A stretch of 31,386 bases of DNA from NCBI GenBank assembly GCA_045805565.1, contig JBJMKZ010000002.1, forward strand, positions 1 to 31,386, in the 5' to 3' direction. The stretch's first letter is position 1, and each line of letters starts with the position of its first letter. The notes beneath the pieces are model-generated. The model worked only from the letters and a program-made list of their open reading frames with translations. It was not told the DNA's origin and searched no databases. Shown in pieces: positions 1 to 7,544 of this stretch. Source of the stretch: DATAEY01 sp045805565 (GTDB taxonomy: Bacteria > Actinomycetota > Thermoleophilia > Solirubrobacterales > Solirubrobacteraceae). Made by a program: the position numbers and the translations under genes.

Positions 1-140
1 AGCACGCGGCGGCGCCCGAACGGGACCACCAGCAGCGAGCCGACCTCGATCTGTCCGAACGGCTCCGGCAGGCGGTAGTCGAACGGCCCGCGCAGCGCGC
101 GGGCCGTGGTGAGCGGCTCGACCTTGGCAATGGCGGGCAT
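1..140 (-). CDS. priA: Primosomal protein N' (PriA), N-terminal fragment
   Basis: PriA is the helicase that restarts replication at stalled forks. Only the first 46 residues lie inside the window, and the gene runs off the left edge. They read MPAIAKVEPLTTARALRGPF, then DYRLPE, then VGSLLVVPFGRRR. This matches the start of the 3'-DNA-binding domain of PriA, which opens with a short strand, a D-Y-x-V/L-P motif and a V-x-V-P-F-G-x-R segment. The ATG at 140 has no purine-rich ribosome site; a TACCGT box lies 9 nt upstream, which suggests a leaderless transcript. In many actinobacteria priA sits just after metK, and here one secreted-protein gene lies between them. The family call rests on a short segment. 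Confidence 0.75.
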   Translation of the reverse strand, partial: MPAIAKVEPLTTARALRGPFDYRLPEPFGQIEVGSLLVVPFGRRRV

Positions 141-149
141 CGGCCCAGC

Positions 150-155
150 ACGGTA
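150..155 (-). promoter_or_regulatory. Putative -10 box of priA (TACCGT)
   Basis: TACCGT on the minus strand lies 9 nt before the priA ATG. No convincing -35 and no Shine-Dalgarno site were seen. It fits the TANNNT pattern repeated before several other genes in this window. Confidence 0.35.
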
Positions 156-244
156 GGCGCGCCTCCGGACGCGGCGACACGGCGGCCTCGCCGGGCCACA
201 CCGTCGCTCAGAGCTGGGCTGTGACCGGCGGCCTGAGCCGGGGC

Positions 245-1228
245 TCAGGGCGTCGCGGTCCAGGCCACGGTGCCGCTGTCGCAGCGCCCGATGACCCGGT
301 GCGTGCGCAGGCCGCGCAGGATCGAGGTGGCGCGCAGGGTCCCGCGGGCGCCGAGGGTGGCGAACTGGCCCGCGAACCTGAACGTGAACGCCTCGATCGA
401 GTCGGTGAAGCGCTGGCTGTAGCGCTGCACCAGGGAGAAGGTGCCGTCCTGGCGGATCGCGGTCGGCGGCGCGTCGTTGGCGACGTCCTGCGAGGAGACG
501 CCGCGGCAGCGGCGGAAGACTCGGAACACCGCCGTATCGACCCGGGTGCGGTCCCCGGAGACGTGCAGGGCCAGCGGAAACGGCAACTCCGCCCGGGGCT
601 GGCGGGTCGCCCCGTAGTAGCTGACCCCGGCCAGCGGCTCCGGCGGCCCCGTGGTCGCGCCGACGATCGAGCGCGCCTCCCAGGGCTGCGGGCCGGTGGT
701 GCAGTGCACGACCGCCAGCCGGCGCCGGCGGCGGACGGCTCCCAGCCGCAGGGCGCCCGCCGCCCGCCGCGCATCGATCACCCTCCCCGAGACCTCGAGC
801 GACAGCGTGCGCGACTCAGAGGCGTTCACGCGATAGGTGCGCGTGGCGTGGCCCCGGAACGAGCCGTCCGCGGCCACCGCGGTGCGCAGGGACAGCCGCG
901 CGTCGATCGCCCGGCTGCCCGCGCAGCGCGCAATCGCCTGTGCCTCCAAGAGGAGGCGGTCGCCGGTGGGCGAGACGTGCAGGCTCACCAGGGGCGCGGC
1001 GGCGGTCAGGAAGCCGCCCGCGTAGCGGGCGTTGGGCGGCGCCAGCGCGAGCCCGGGTGCGGCGCCCGCGAGAGTCATGACGACGGCGCCGGCGACCGCC
1101 GCCCGGAGGGCTCGCCACGGCCGACGGCGCCCGCCTCCGGCGGCGGCGGGACGCGCCATCCGGCCCCGGCGGCGCAAGAGATGATCGATTCCGCGGCCGC
1201 GTGTGCGCGGGGTCGTGGGATCGCTCAT
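245..1228 (-). CDS. Secreted protein of unknown function with two tandem homologous domains
   Basis: This 327-residue protein was not recognised as a named family. A basic N-terminus is followed by a hydrophobic stretch (about residues 43-63, ending in an ALA-like cleavage site), so it is probably exported. The mature part looks like a duplicated beta-rich domain: repeat A about 69-183 and repeat B about 204-323. Both begin with a Tyr-containing Y-x-G turn and share L-H-V-S, R-C-x-G, D-G-S/T-F and a late Cys followed by an aromatic. The cysteines are C102/C176 and C241/C316, 74 and 75 residues apart, suggesting one disulfide per domain. The ATG at 1228 directly abuts the metK stop; Met24 (1159) would give a more ordinary signal peptide. 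It is probably cotranscribed with metK. Confidence 0.7.
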   Translation of the reverse strand: MSDPTTPRTRGRGIDHLLRRRGRMARPAAAGGGRRRPWRALRAAVAGAVVMTLAGAAPGLALAPPNARYAGGFLTAAAPLVSLHVSPTGDRLLLEAQAIARCAGSRAIDARLSLRTAVAADGSFRGHATRTYRVNASESRTLSLEVSGRVIDARRAAGALRLGAVRRRRRLAVVHCTTGPQPWEARSIVGATTGPPEPLAGVSYYGATRQPRAELPFPLALHVSGDRTRVDTAVFRVFRRCRGVSSQDVANDAPPTAIRQDGTFSLVQRYSQRFTDSIEAFTFRFAGQFATLGARGTLRATSILRGLRTHRVIGRCDSGTVAWTATP

Positions 1229-2476
1229 CTAGGGGATCGCGCCCTCGCGCTCCTCGAGGCCCGCAGCGGCGCGGAGGGCCGGCGCCTTGTCGGTCTTCTC
1301 CCAGGTGAAGTCGTGATCCTCGCGCCCGAAGTGCCCGTAGGCGGCGGTCTTCTGGAAGATCGGCCGGTGCAGGTCCAGGTAGCGGCGGAAGGCGCCGGGC
1401 CGCAGGTCGAAGTGCTCCCCGATCAGCGCCGCGATCTTGGACAGCGCCACCCGCTCGGTCCCGAACGTCTCCACCATCACCGACACCGGGTGGGCCACCC
1501 CGATCGCATAGGCCACCTGAACCTCCAGGCGGTCGGCCAGGCCGGCGGCAACCAGGTTCTTGGCCACGTAGCGGGCGGCATACGCCGCGGAGCGGTCGAC
1601 CTTGGAGGGATCCTTGCCCGAGAAGGCGCCGCCGCCGTGACGCGCCATCCCGCCGTAGGTGTCGACGATGATCTTGCGACCGGTCAGCCCGCAATCCCCC
1701 ATCGGCCCGCCGATCACGAACCGTCCCGTCGGGTTGACCAGGAAGTTCTTCATCAGCTTTCGCTCGTCGTAGAGCTCGCCCGGGAGGATCGGGTGCAGGA
1801 CGTGCTCGAACAGGTCGGGCTTGAGCAACGTGTCGACGTCGATCCCGTCGGCGTCCTTGTGCTGGGTGGAGATCAGCACCTTCTCGATCTCGATCGGGCG
1901 CCCGTTCTCGTAGCGGACGCTGACCTGCGTCTTGCCATCCGGGCGCAGGTAGGGCAGCACGTCGGCCTTGCGGACCTCGGCCAGGCGGTGGGCGAGCTTG
2001 TGGGCGAGCGAGATCGGCATCGGCATGAGCTCGTCGGTCTCGCGCGTGGCGTAGCCGAACATCATCCCCTGGTCGCCGGCGCCCGCGACGTCGAGCTCGT
2101 CGTCGTCGGCGGGGTCATGGCGCGCCTCGTAGGAGCGCTCCACCCCGGTGGAGATGTCGGCCGACTGCTCGTCGATGGCGCTGATCACCGCGCAGGTCTC
2201 GCAGTCGAAGCCGTAGGCGGCGTCCGTGTAGCCGATCCGGCGCGCCGTCTCGCGGGCGATCCGGGGGATGTCGACGTACGTCTCGGTGCTGATCTCCCCC
2301 GACACGAAGATGAGCCCCGTGTTGACCAGCGTCTCGCAGGCGACCTTCCCGGCCGGGTCGTCGCGCATGATGGCGTCGAGCACGCCGTCGGAGATCTGGT
2401 CGGCCATCTTGTCGGGGTGGCCTTCGGTGACCGACTCGGAGGTGAAGAGGAACTCGTTGGCGGACAGCTGGGTCAT
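1229..2476 (-). CDS. metK: S-adenosylmethionine synthetase (methionine adenosyltransferase)
   Basis: MetK makes S-adenosylmethionine from ATP and methionine in the cytoplasm. The protein starts MTQLSANEFLFTSESVTEGH and contains the family landmarks GHPDKMADQISD, GAGDQGMMFGYA, the DGKTQVSV segment, GRFVIGGPMGDCGLTGRKI, DTYGG and GGGAFSGKDPSKVDRSAAY. The ATG at 2476 was chosen over a GTG at 2509 because homology begins there. At 415 residues it is somewhat longer than the usual 380-400. Its stop codon touches the ATG of the next (secreted-protein) gene. A hairpin and a TAGTCT box lie upstream, so it probably has its own promoter after the der/DUF3352 pair. Confidence 0.97.
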   Translation of the reverse strand: MTQLSANEFLFTSESVTEGHPDKMADQISDGVLDAIMRDDPAGKVACETLVNTGLIFVSGEISTETYVDIPRIARETARRIGYTDAAYGFDCETCAVISAIDEQSADISTGVERSYEARHDPADDDELDVAGAGDQGMMFGYATRETDELMPMPISLAHKLAHRLAEVRKADVLPYLRPDGKTQVSVRYENGRPIEIEKVLISTQHKDADGIDVDTLLKPDLFEHVLHPILPGELYDERKLMKNFLVNPTGRFVIGGPMGDCGLTGRKIIVDTYGGMARHGGGAFSGKDPSKVDRSAAYAARYVAKNLVAAGLADRLEVQVAYAIGVAHPVSVMVETFGTERVALSKIAALIGEHFDLRPGAFRRYLDLHRPIFQKTAAYGHFGREDHDFTWEKTDKAPALRAAAGLEEREGAIP

Positions 2477-2503
2477 GAGGATCGCGCCCTGCCGGGCCGG
2501 ACC

Positions 2504-2523
2504 CCCCACCCACGTGGGCGGGG
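2504..2523 (-). promoter_or_regulatory. Stable hairpin in the metK leader
   Basis: On the minus strand CCCCGCCC-ACGT-GGGTGGGG can fold into an 8-bp stem with one G-U wobble and a four-base loop. On the plus strand the same position would be an A-C mismatch, so the structure favours minus-strand RNA. No U-run follows. It could end the DUF3352 transcript or shape the metK 5' leader. It resembles none of the known SAM riboswitches and is too small to be one. Confidence 0.4.
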
Positions 2524-2538
2524 CGGAGCTGGCGGCAA

Positions 2539-2544
2539 AGACTA
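2539..2544 (-). promoter_or_regulatory. metK: Putative -10 box of metK (TAGTCT)
   Basis: TAGTCT on the minus strand lies about 62 nt before the metK ATG, in the gap after the DUF3352 gene. It would place the start of transcription just ahead of the leader hairpin. No clear -35 is visible. Confidence 0.3.
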
Positions 2545-2581
2545 GCGACGGGACTGGCGCGGAGCCGCGATCGGCCTGGCG

Positions 2582-4153
2582 TCAGCGCAGCGCCACGAAC
2601 ACCTCGGTGGTCGAATCCCCCCGTCCCCCCGATGATGCCGCGCCGACGGCCCGCACCTGCCGCAGATCGCCGCGAATCGCCTGGTAGGCGGGCGTCCTCG
2701 CCAGGGCCGACCGCTCGCCGAGCGCCAGCAGGCGCGCGAAGTCGAGGAACACCAGCGAGGTCACGCGGTCGGGACGGTCGGCCAGCGTCGCTTGGAACGG
2801 GCCGGTATCGGCCAGCGGGGACGACGACCGGCGGACGTCGCGGATCCCCTCCAGCGAGGTGGAGATCACGACCTTCCGATCGAACACTGCATAGTCGAGC
2901 TCGACGCCGGGCCCGAGCTGCAGTCGGAAGGCCGGCGCACCCGCGACCGTTTTCTGCTCGAACACCCGCGCCTGGCCCGGGCCGCCGGGCGGCGGAGCGA
3001 AGGCCGCCAGCAGCGGGCCCTGCAGCCGGGCCAGCGCCTGGCGGGTGGCGCGTTCGTCGCGGGTGGCCGCGATGAGCGTCAGCACCGGCGCGGGGCTGGA
3101 CGCCTTCAGCCACAGCGCGCTCTCACCCCGGAACACCGGGAGCACGTCGCGCTCGAGGTCCAGCCCGGCGCTGCGGGCGTTCCCGGCGGCGCGCGCGAGC
3201 AGAGCCGCGACCGCGGGTGCGGCTCTGCCGGCCAGGGCCGGCAGCAGACGGCCGGCCGACCGGTTGATCCCGGCCAGGCCCAGGTAGGCGAGCGCGTCGC
3301 CCGGCACCGCGTCCACCAGACGAGGCTCGAACGGGACGAAGCGCGACGGTCCGGCCGCGCGCCGGTCGATGAGGCTGTGAACGCGCAGCCGGACGCCGTC
3401 AGACTCGGCGCTCAACGACAGGCCGCTGGCGACCAGCCCGGGCTGCGACAGCAACGCGCCGGCCGCTCCGAGCACGCTCCGCTGGGCGGCGAGGAGGCGA
3501 GTCACCCCGGCTGCCGGCAGGTAGGCGTCGACCGCCCGGTCCGCAGGAAGGACGGCGGTGGCCCGGCGGAAGTCCACGGTGCGCGCGAGGGGCGGGATCT
3601 GGCCGGCCTGGACGTCGATCGCCGCCCGCACCCCGGCCGGCGGGCCGACCACGAGGTAGCGGCCCAGGAAGGCGGTGGCGAGCCCGCCGAAGGTCATGAC
3701 CCGCACGCCCTGATAGGCCGATGCCGTCGGGGGCCGGGCGGCGCGGCCCAGGAACGCCTCGGCCCGCGCACGGTCGGCCACGGCGATCACGACCAATGGG
3801 GTGGCGGTGGACCCGGCGGTGTCGAGCAGCGCGAGAGCGGCCTCGGGGCCGACCCAGGGACGCACGTCGTGGCGGTATGACAGGCCGGGGCCGATCGAGG
3901 TCAGCCGGCTGGTCAGCGCGTCGCGGGCCGACGTCGCGTTTGGGAATCGGCGGAGCAGGTCGTCGGCGCGCCGAACCGCGCCACGCTCGCGGTCGGTCGA
4001 GACGTGCACGTAGACGAGCGCGCCGGCGGGGACCAGGCGGGCGGCTCCCGTGGCGGGCGGCCGCTCCCCGCCGCTGACCAGGAGCACCACCGCGAGCACC
4101 CCCGCGGCGACCGCCAGCGCGCCGGCCGCGATCACCCCCCTCGATCGCGTCAT
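2582..4153 (-). CDS. DUF3352-family membrane-anchored protein
   Basis: This 523-residue protein starts with one hydrophobic segment (about residues 7-28) after MTRSRG and is otherwise predicted extracytoplasmic. The body has features of the actinobacterial DUF3352 family: an early V-P-A-G-A-L-V-Y-V-H-V segment, a predicted substrate-binding-like alpha/beta fold with repeated hydrophobic strands, and an S-L-V-F-L-D-F segment near the C-terminus. Its function is unknown. The ATG overlaps the der stop as ATGA (4150-4153), so translation is probably coupled to der; upstream in-frame extension into der was rejected. A link to the envelope or ribosome-assembly GTPase Der is only contextual. Confidence 0.75.
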   Translation of the reverse strand: MTRSRGVIAAGALAVAAGVLAVVLLVSGGERPPATGAARLVPAGALVYVHVSTDRERGAVRRADDLLRRFPNATSARDALTSRLTSIGPGLSYRHDVRPWVGPEAALALLDTAGSTATPLVVIAVADRARAEAFLGRAARPPTASAYQGVRVMTFGGLATAFLGRYLVVGPPAGVRAAIDVQAGQIPPLARTVDFRRATAVLPADRAVDAYLPAAGVTRLLAAQRSVLGAAGALLSQPGLVASGLSLSAESDGVRLRVHSLIDRRAAGPSRFVPFEPRLVDAVPGDALAYLGLAGINRSAGRLLPALAGRAAPAVAALLARAAGNARSAGLDLERDVLPVFRGESALWLKASSPAPVLTLIAATRDERATRQALARLQGPLLAAFAPPPGGPGQARVFEQKTVAGAPAFRLQLGPGVELDYAVFDRKVVISTSLEGIRDVRRSSSPLADTGPFQATLADRPDRVTSLVFLDFARLLALGERSALARTPAYQAIRGDLRQVRAVGAASSGGRGDSTTEVFVALR

Positions 4154-5535
4154 GTCGCCACCGGTCTCCCCCGCCGTCCCCGCGGTGTCCGTCGCTGGCG
4201 CCGCTCGACGAAATCGATCACCAGCGGGATCCCCTCCAGGCGGAATCGGTCGCGGAGCCGGTTCTCGAGGTAGAACGCGTAGTCGCGCGTGACCCGCCCG
4301 CGGGAGTTGACCTGCACGGCGAACCGCGGCGGCCGCTCGCCGGTCTGGGTCATGTACAGCAGCTTGAGCCGATGCCCTCCACGGGCGGGCGGCTGGCGGG
4401 CCTCCACCACCTCGCCGAGGAAGCGGTTGAGTCGCGGGGTCGGGATCCGCGCCGCCGATCGGTCGGCCAGGGCGCTCGCCTCCACCAGGAGCCGCGACAC
4501 GTTGCGGCCCGTGCGAGCGCTGGCGGTCAGGACGCGCGGGCGCAGCCGCAGCTTGCGGGCGACCCGGGCGCGCTCGTGGTCGAGGTCGAGATCCTCCGCC
4601 GCCAGGTCCCACTTGTTGAGCACGAGCGCCGTGGCGCACCCGCTGGTCATCGCGAGTTCGGCGATCCGCAGGTCCTGGGTGGTTATCCCGTCGATCGCGT
4701 CGCAGACCACCAGCGCGACGTCCGCCCGCTCGGCGGCGCGGCGTGAGCGCAGCGCCGTGTAGTACTCCACTCCGTCCCCCGAGGCCGCCACCCGCGATTG
4801 GCGGCGGATCCCGGCGGTGTCGATGAGGACGAACCGGCGCCCGCCCACGACCGTGGTCTCGTCGATGGCGTCCCGCGTGGTCCCCGGCCGCTCGGAGACG
4901 ATCACCCGCTCGCGTCCCAGGAAGCGGTTGACCAGCGACGACTTGCCCACGTTGGGGCGCCCGATCACCGCCAGTCGCACGGATTGCTCGTCGCGCCGTG
5001 ACGGTGATGCTCCGTCTCCCTCGGATGCCTGGGCGCCCGCCGCTGGGTCCGGCAGCTTCTCGACCAGCCGGTCGAGCAGGTCGCCGGTGCCCAGGCCGTG
5101 CACGGCCGAGACCGCTACCGGCTCCCCGAGCCCCAGCCGGTGGAACTCCGCCGCCAGCGCCACGTCGCTCGGGGCGTCGCACTTGTTGGCCGCCACCACC
5201 ACCGGCTTGCCCGCCCTTCGCAGCAGGTCGGCGAGCTCCTCGTCGCCGGGCCGCAGCCCCGCCCGGGCGTCGACCACCAGCAGCGCGACCGCGGCGTCGG
5301 CGAGGCCGGCCTGCGCCTGCTCACGCACCGAGGCGGCCAGCTGGTCGCGGTCGGCGAGGTCGATCCCGCCGGTGTCGATCAGCACCAGCTGCCGGCCGCC
5401 CCACTCGGCGGGGAGCTCCTTGCGGTCCCGCGTGACCCCTGGCCGCTCGTGAACCACCGCCTCGCGGCTGCCGGCGAGGCGGTTGGCCAGCGACGACTTG
5501 CCCACGTTGGGATAGCCGACAACCGCCACCTTCAT
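4150..5535 (-). CDS. der: Ribosome-assembly GTPase Der (EngA)
   Basis: Der is a tandem-GTPase protein needed for maturation of the 50S ribosomal subunit. The 461-residue product has two complete G domains: GYPNVGKSS (residues 7-15), DTGGID and NKCD in the first; GRPNVGKSS, DTAGIR and NKWD in the second. A KH-like C-terminal domain contains LLYMTQTGERPPRF and YLENRLRDRF, followed by a basic tail. The ATG at 5535 is preceded by a GGAGG site about 9 nt away, which fixes the start and excludes a long upstream frame running into the neighbouring monooxygenase. The stop overlaps the DUF3352 start by ATGA. A TAGAGT box about 35 nt upstream may be its promoter. Confidence 0.97.
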   Translation of the reverse strand: MKVAVVGYPNVGKSSLANRLAGSREAVVHERPGVTRDRKELPAEWGGRQLVLIDTGGIDLADRDQLAASVREQAQAGLADAAVALLVVDARAGLRPGDEELADLLRRAGKPVVVAANKCDAPSDVALAAEFHRLGLGEPVAVSAVHGLGTGDLLDRLVEKLPDPAAGAQASEGDGASPSRRDEQSVRLAVIGRPNVGKSSLVNRFLGRERVIVSERPGTTRDAIDETTVVGGRRFVLIDTAGIRRQSRVAASGDGVEYYTALRSRRAAERADVALVVCDAIDGITTQDLRIAELAMTSGCATALVLNKWDLAAEDLDLDHERARVARKLRLRPRVLTASARTGRNVSRLLVEASALADRSAARIPTPRLNRFLGEVVEARQPPARGGHRLKLLYMTQTGERPPRFAVQVNSRGRVTRDYAFYLENRLRDRFRLEGIPLVIDFVERRQRRTPRGRRGRPVAT

Positions 5536-5570
5536 CTCTGGCTGCCTCCGGGCACGAGCGGGTCTCCTGC

Positions 5571-5576
5571 ACTCTA
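5571..5576 (-). promoter_or_regulatory. der: Putative -10 box of der (TAGAGT)
   Basis: TAGAGT lies on the minus strand about 36 nt before the der ATG and is followed by the GGAGG ribosome site. The hexamer 17 nt further upstream is TGGGGA, a poor -35. A 12-bp palindrome lies between the two. Confidence 0.35.
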
Positions 5577-5578
5577 CG

Positions 5579-5590
5579 GCGCGATCGCGC
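5579..5590. promoter_or_regulatory. 12-bp perfect palindrome in the der/monooxygenase divergent region
   Basis: GCGCGATCGCGC reads the same on both strands and lies in the 97-bp gap between the divergent der and monooxygenase genes, next to the putative der -10. The position suits an operator, but in GC-rich DNA such palindromes also arise by chance. Confidence 0.3.
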
Positions 5591-5632
5591 GGGTCCCCAC
5601 GCCTTCCACCCCGGTGGGGCGATACTGCCCGT

Positions 5633-6865
5633 ATGGCGCCATCCCCGTCGCGGCGGGTGACCTGCTGCATCGCGGGATGCGGCCCGGCCGGGGCGATGCT
5701 CGGGTTCCTCCTCGCCCGCGCCGGTGTGAAGGTGCTCGTCCTCGAGAAGCACGGCGACTTCCTGCGGGACTTCCGCGGCGACACCATCCATCCCTCGACG
5801 CTCGAGGTCATCGATGAGCTGGGGCTCATCGGCGACTTCCTGTCCCTGCCGCATCGCAAGGTGAGCGAGCTCAACGTCGTGCTCGACCAGGGCTCCTTCC
5901 GATTGACTGACTTCAGCCGCCTGCGCCGGCGCCATCCCTACCTCGTGTTCATGCCCCAGTGGGACTTCCTCGACTTCCTCACCGGACGCGCGCGCGAGCT
6001 GTCGGGCTTCGAGCTGCAGATGAACGCCGACGTGCTGGAGCGCCTCGAGGAGGACGGCCGCGTCGCGGGGGTTCGCTTCCGGTGCGGCGACGGGGACGTC
6101 GAGGAGGTCCGAGCCGAGCTGACGGTGGCCGCCGACGGGCGCGGCTCGGTGCTGCGGCGGGCGGCCGGGCTGCCGCCGAGGTCGTTCGGGGCGCCCATGG
6201 ACGTGCTGTGGTTTCGCATCTCCCGGCGCGACTCCGATCCGGAGAACGGCCTCGGGCGCCTGACCGCCGGGCGGATCCTCGCCTTCATCGATCGAGGCGA
6301 CTACTGGCAGATCGCCTGCGTGATACCCAAGGGCAGCGCGGAGCGCGAGCGCGAGCGCGGCATCGAGGCCTTCCGGGCCTCGCTCGCGCGGCTGGCACCG
6401 TTCCTCGCCGACCGGGTGGACGAGCTGTCGAGCTGGGACGACCTCAGGCTCCTCACCGTCCAGGTCGACCGCCTGGCGCGCTGGCACCGGCCCGGGCTGC
6501 TGTGCATCGGGGACGCCGCCCACGCCATGTCGCCGATCGGAGGCGTGGGGATCAACCTGGCGGTCCAGGACGCGGTGGCGGCCGCCAACCTGCTGGCCCG
6601 CCCGCTGAGGGAGGGGACGCTCGGCGAGTCCGACCTGGCGCGCGTGCAGCGGCGCCGGACCCCGCCCACCATCGCGACCCAGTCGCTCCAGCGGACGATC
6701 CAGCGCAGGATCGTCGCCAGGGCGCTCGCCGGGCGGGCCCCGTCACGACCGCCCCGGGTGGTGCGGCTGCTGGCCCGGTTCCCGGCTCTCCAGGTCATTC
6801 CCGCGCGGCTGATCGGAGTCGGGTTCCGTCCCGAGCACGTGAGGACGGAGTCGGTCGCGCCCTGA
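5633..6865 (+). CDS. FAD-dependent monooxygenase (PHBH-type aromatic hydroxylase family)
   Basis: This 410-residue flavoprotein has the three hallmarks of class A flavin monooxygenases. These are the dinucleotide-binding GCGPAG (15-20) with the acidic end of strand 2 in LVLEK; the DG motif in VAADGRGS (168-169); and the GD motif in CIGDAAHAMSPIGGVGINLAVQDA (293-314), which holds the FAD ribityl chain. RGDTIHPSTLEV after the first Rossmann unit is typical of the family. Such enzymes use NAD(P)H and oxygen to hydroxylate or epoxidise ring compounds; the substrate cannot be told here. It is transcribed opposite to cmk and der, ends 19 bp from the cmk stop, and looks inserted between them. The ATG has no strong ribosome site. 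Confidence 0.85.
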   Translation: MAPSPSRRVTCCIAGCGPAGAMLGFLLARAGVKVLVLEKHGDFLRDFRGDTIHPSTLEVIDELGLIGDFLSLPHRKVSELNVVLDQGSFRLTDFSRLRRRHPYLVFMPQWDFLDFLTGRARELSGFELQMNADVLERLEEDGRVAGVRFRCGDGDVEEVRAELTVAADGRGSVLRRAAGLPPRSFGAPMDVLWFRISRRDSDPENGLGRLTAGRILAFIDRGDYWQIACVIPKGSAERERERGIEAFRASLARLAPFLADRVDELSSWDDLRLLTVQVDRLARWHRPGLLCIGDAAHAMSPIGGVGINLAVQDAVAAANLLARPLREGTLGESDLARVQRRRTPPTIATQSLQRTIQRRIVARALAGRAPSRPPRVVRLLARFPALQVIPARLIGVGFRPEHVRTESVAP

Positions 6866-6884
6866 CCAGCGCCCCGGCCGCCCC

Positions 6885-7496
6885 TCAGCCGGTGGCCCGC
6901 ACGAGCCGGGCGATGCGCTGGACGACGTCGTCGATGGTCAGCCCCGTGGTGTCCAGCTCCACCGCCCCCGGAGCCGCCGCCAGCGGGCTGTGCTCGCGGG
7001 TGCGGTCGCGCTCGTCGCGCAGCGTCTGGTCGGCCAGCACCGTCTCGGGGTCGTTCCCGAGCTCGGTCGCCCGCCGTCGCGCCCGCTCCTCGGGTGACGC
7101 GGTCAGGAACACCTTGATCGCCGCGTCGGGCGCGACGACCGTCCCGATGTCGCGTCCCTCGGCCACGTAGTCGCCGCCGGCCATGATGTCGCGCTGCTTT
7201 TCCACCAGCGCCTCCCGCACCGCGGGCTCCGCCGCGACCTGCGACGAGAGCTCGGTGACCCGGGGAGTCCGGATCGCCTCCGTCACGTCGCGCCCGTCCA
7301 CCTTCACCGGCGGCCCAAGCTCGATGTGCACCCGGCGCGCCACGTCGGCCGCGGGCTCGCCGCTCTCGCTCGCCGCCAGGGCCACGCAGCGGTACATCGC
7401 CCCCGAGTCGAGGTAGGTGAAGCCGAGCTCCTCCGCGAGAGAGCGCGCGACCGTCGACTTGCCTGCGCCTGCGGGGCCGTCGATGGCGACGATCAT
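6885..7496 (-). CDS. cmk: Cytidylate kinase
   Basis: Cmk phosphorylates CMP and dCMP using ATP. The 203-residue product starts MIVAIDGPAGAGKST, with the P-loop at residues 7-15. It continues with YLDSGAMYR (nucleotide-monophosphate site), VAEGRDIGTVVAPDAAIKVFLTAS (the conserved GRDIGT motif) and a lid region RARRRATEL...LRDERDRTREHSPL. Length and motif order are normal for the bacterial family. It often lies next to aroA upstream and der downstream; here a Fur/VIT pair separates it from aroA and a plus-strand monooxygenase separates it from der. There is no Shine-Dalgarno site; TAGGGT lies 8 nt before the ATG, suggesting a leaderless message. Confidence 0.96.
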   Translation of the reverse strand: MIVAIDGPAGAGKSTVARSLAEELGFTYLDSGAMYRCVALAASESGEPAADVARRVHIELGPPVKVDGRDVTEAIRTPRVTELSSQVAAEPAVREALVEKQRDIMAGGDYVAEGRDIGTVVAPDAAIKVFLTASPEERARRRATELGNDPETVLADQTLRDERDRTREHSPLAAAPGAVELDTTGLTIDDVVQRIARLVRATG

Positions 7497-7504
7497 GCGC
7501 GGGC

Positions 7505-7510
7505 ACCCTA
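7505..7510 (-). promoter_or_regulatory. cmk: Putative -10 box of cmk (TAGGGT)
   Basis: TAGGGT on the minus strand ends 8 nt before the cmk ATG, with no ribosome site between. It fits leaderless transcription and implies that cmk now has its own promoter after being separated from aroA. Confidence 0.4.
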
Positions 7511-7544
7511 CGGCAGCCCGAGGCCGGGGGCCCGGCGGCCGCGA

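Noticed and set aside
1234..2490. Exact 12-bp repeat GGATCGCGCCCT at 1234-1245 and 2479-2490, just before two starts
   Set aside because: One copy encodes the MetK C-terminus and the other precedes its start; two copies of a GC-rich 12-mer may be chance, and no function is evident.
221..2545. Very long plus-strand open frame opposite metK and the secreted-protein gene
   Set aside because: Its translation is Arg/Gly/Ala-rich with no family motifs, while the minus strand carries clear MetK. Long antisense frames are expected in GC-rich DNA; the same holds for similar frames opposite aroA, the channel, gcv, mur and fts genes.
2477..2581. SAM riboswitch before metK
   Set aside because: The region is only 105 bp and shows a single short hairpin with no known SAM or SAH aptamer core.
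4150..5874. Upstream-extended der reading frame
   Set aside because: The extra N-terminus lies inside the monooxygenase and lacks homology; the GGAGG site and GTPase motif fix the start at 5535.
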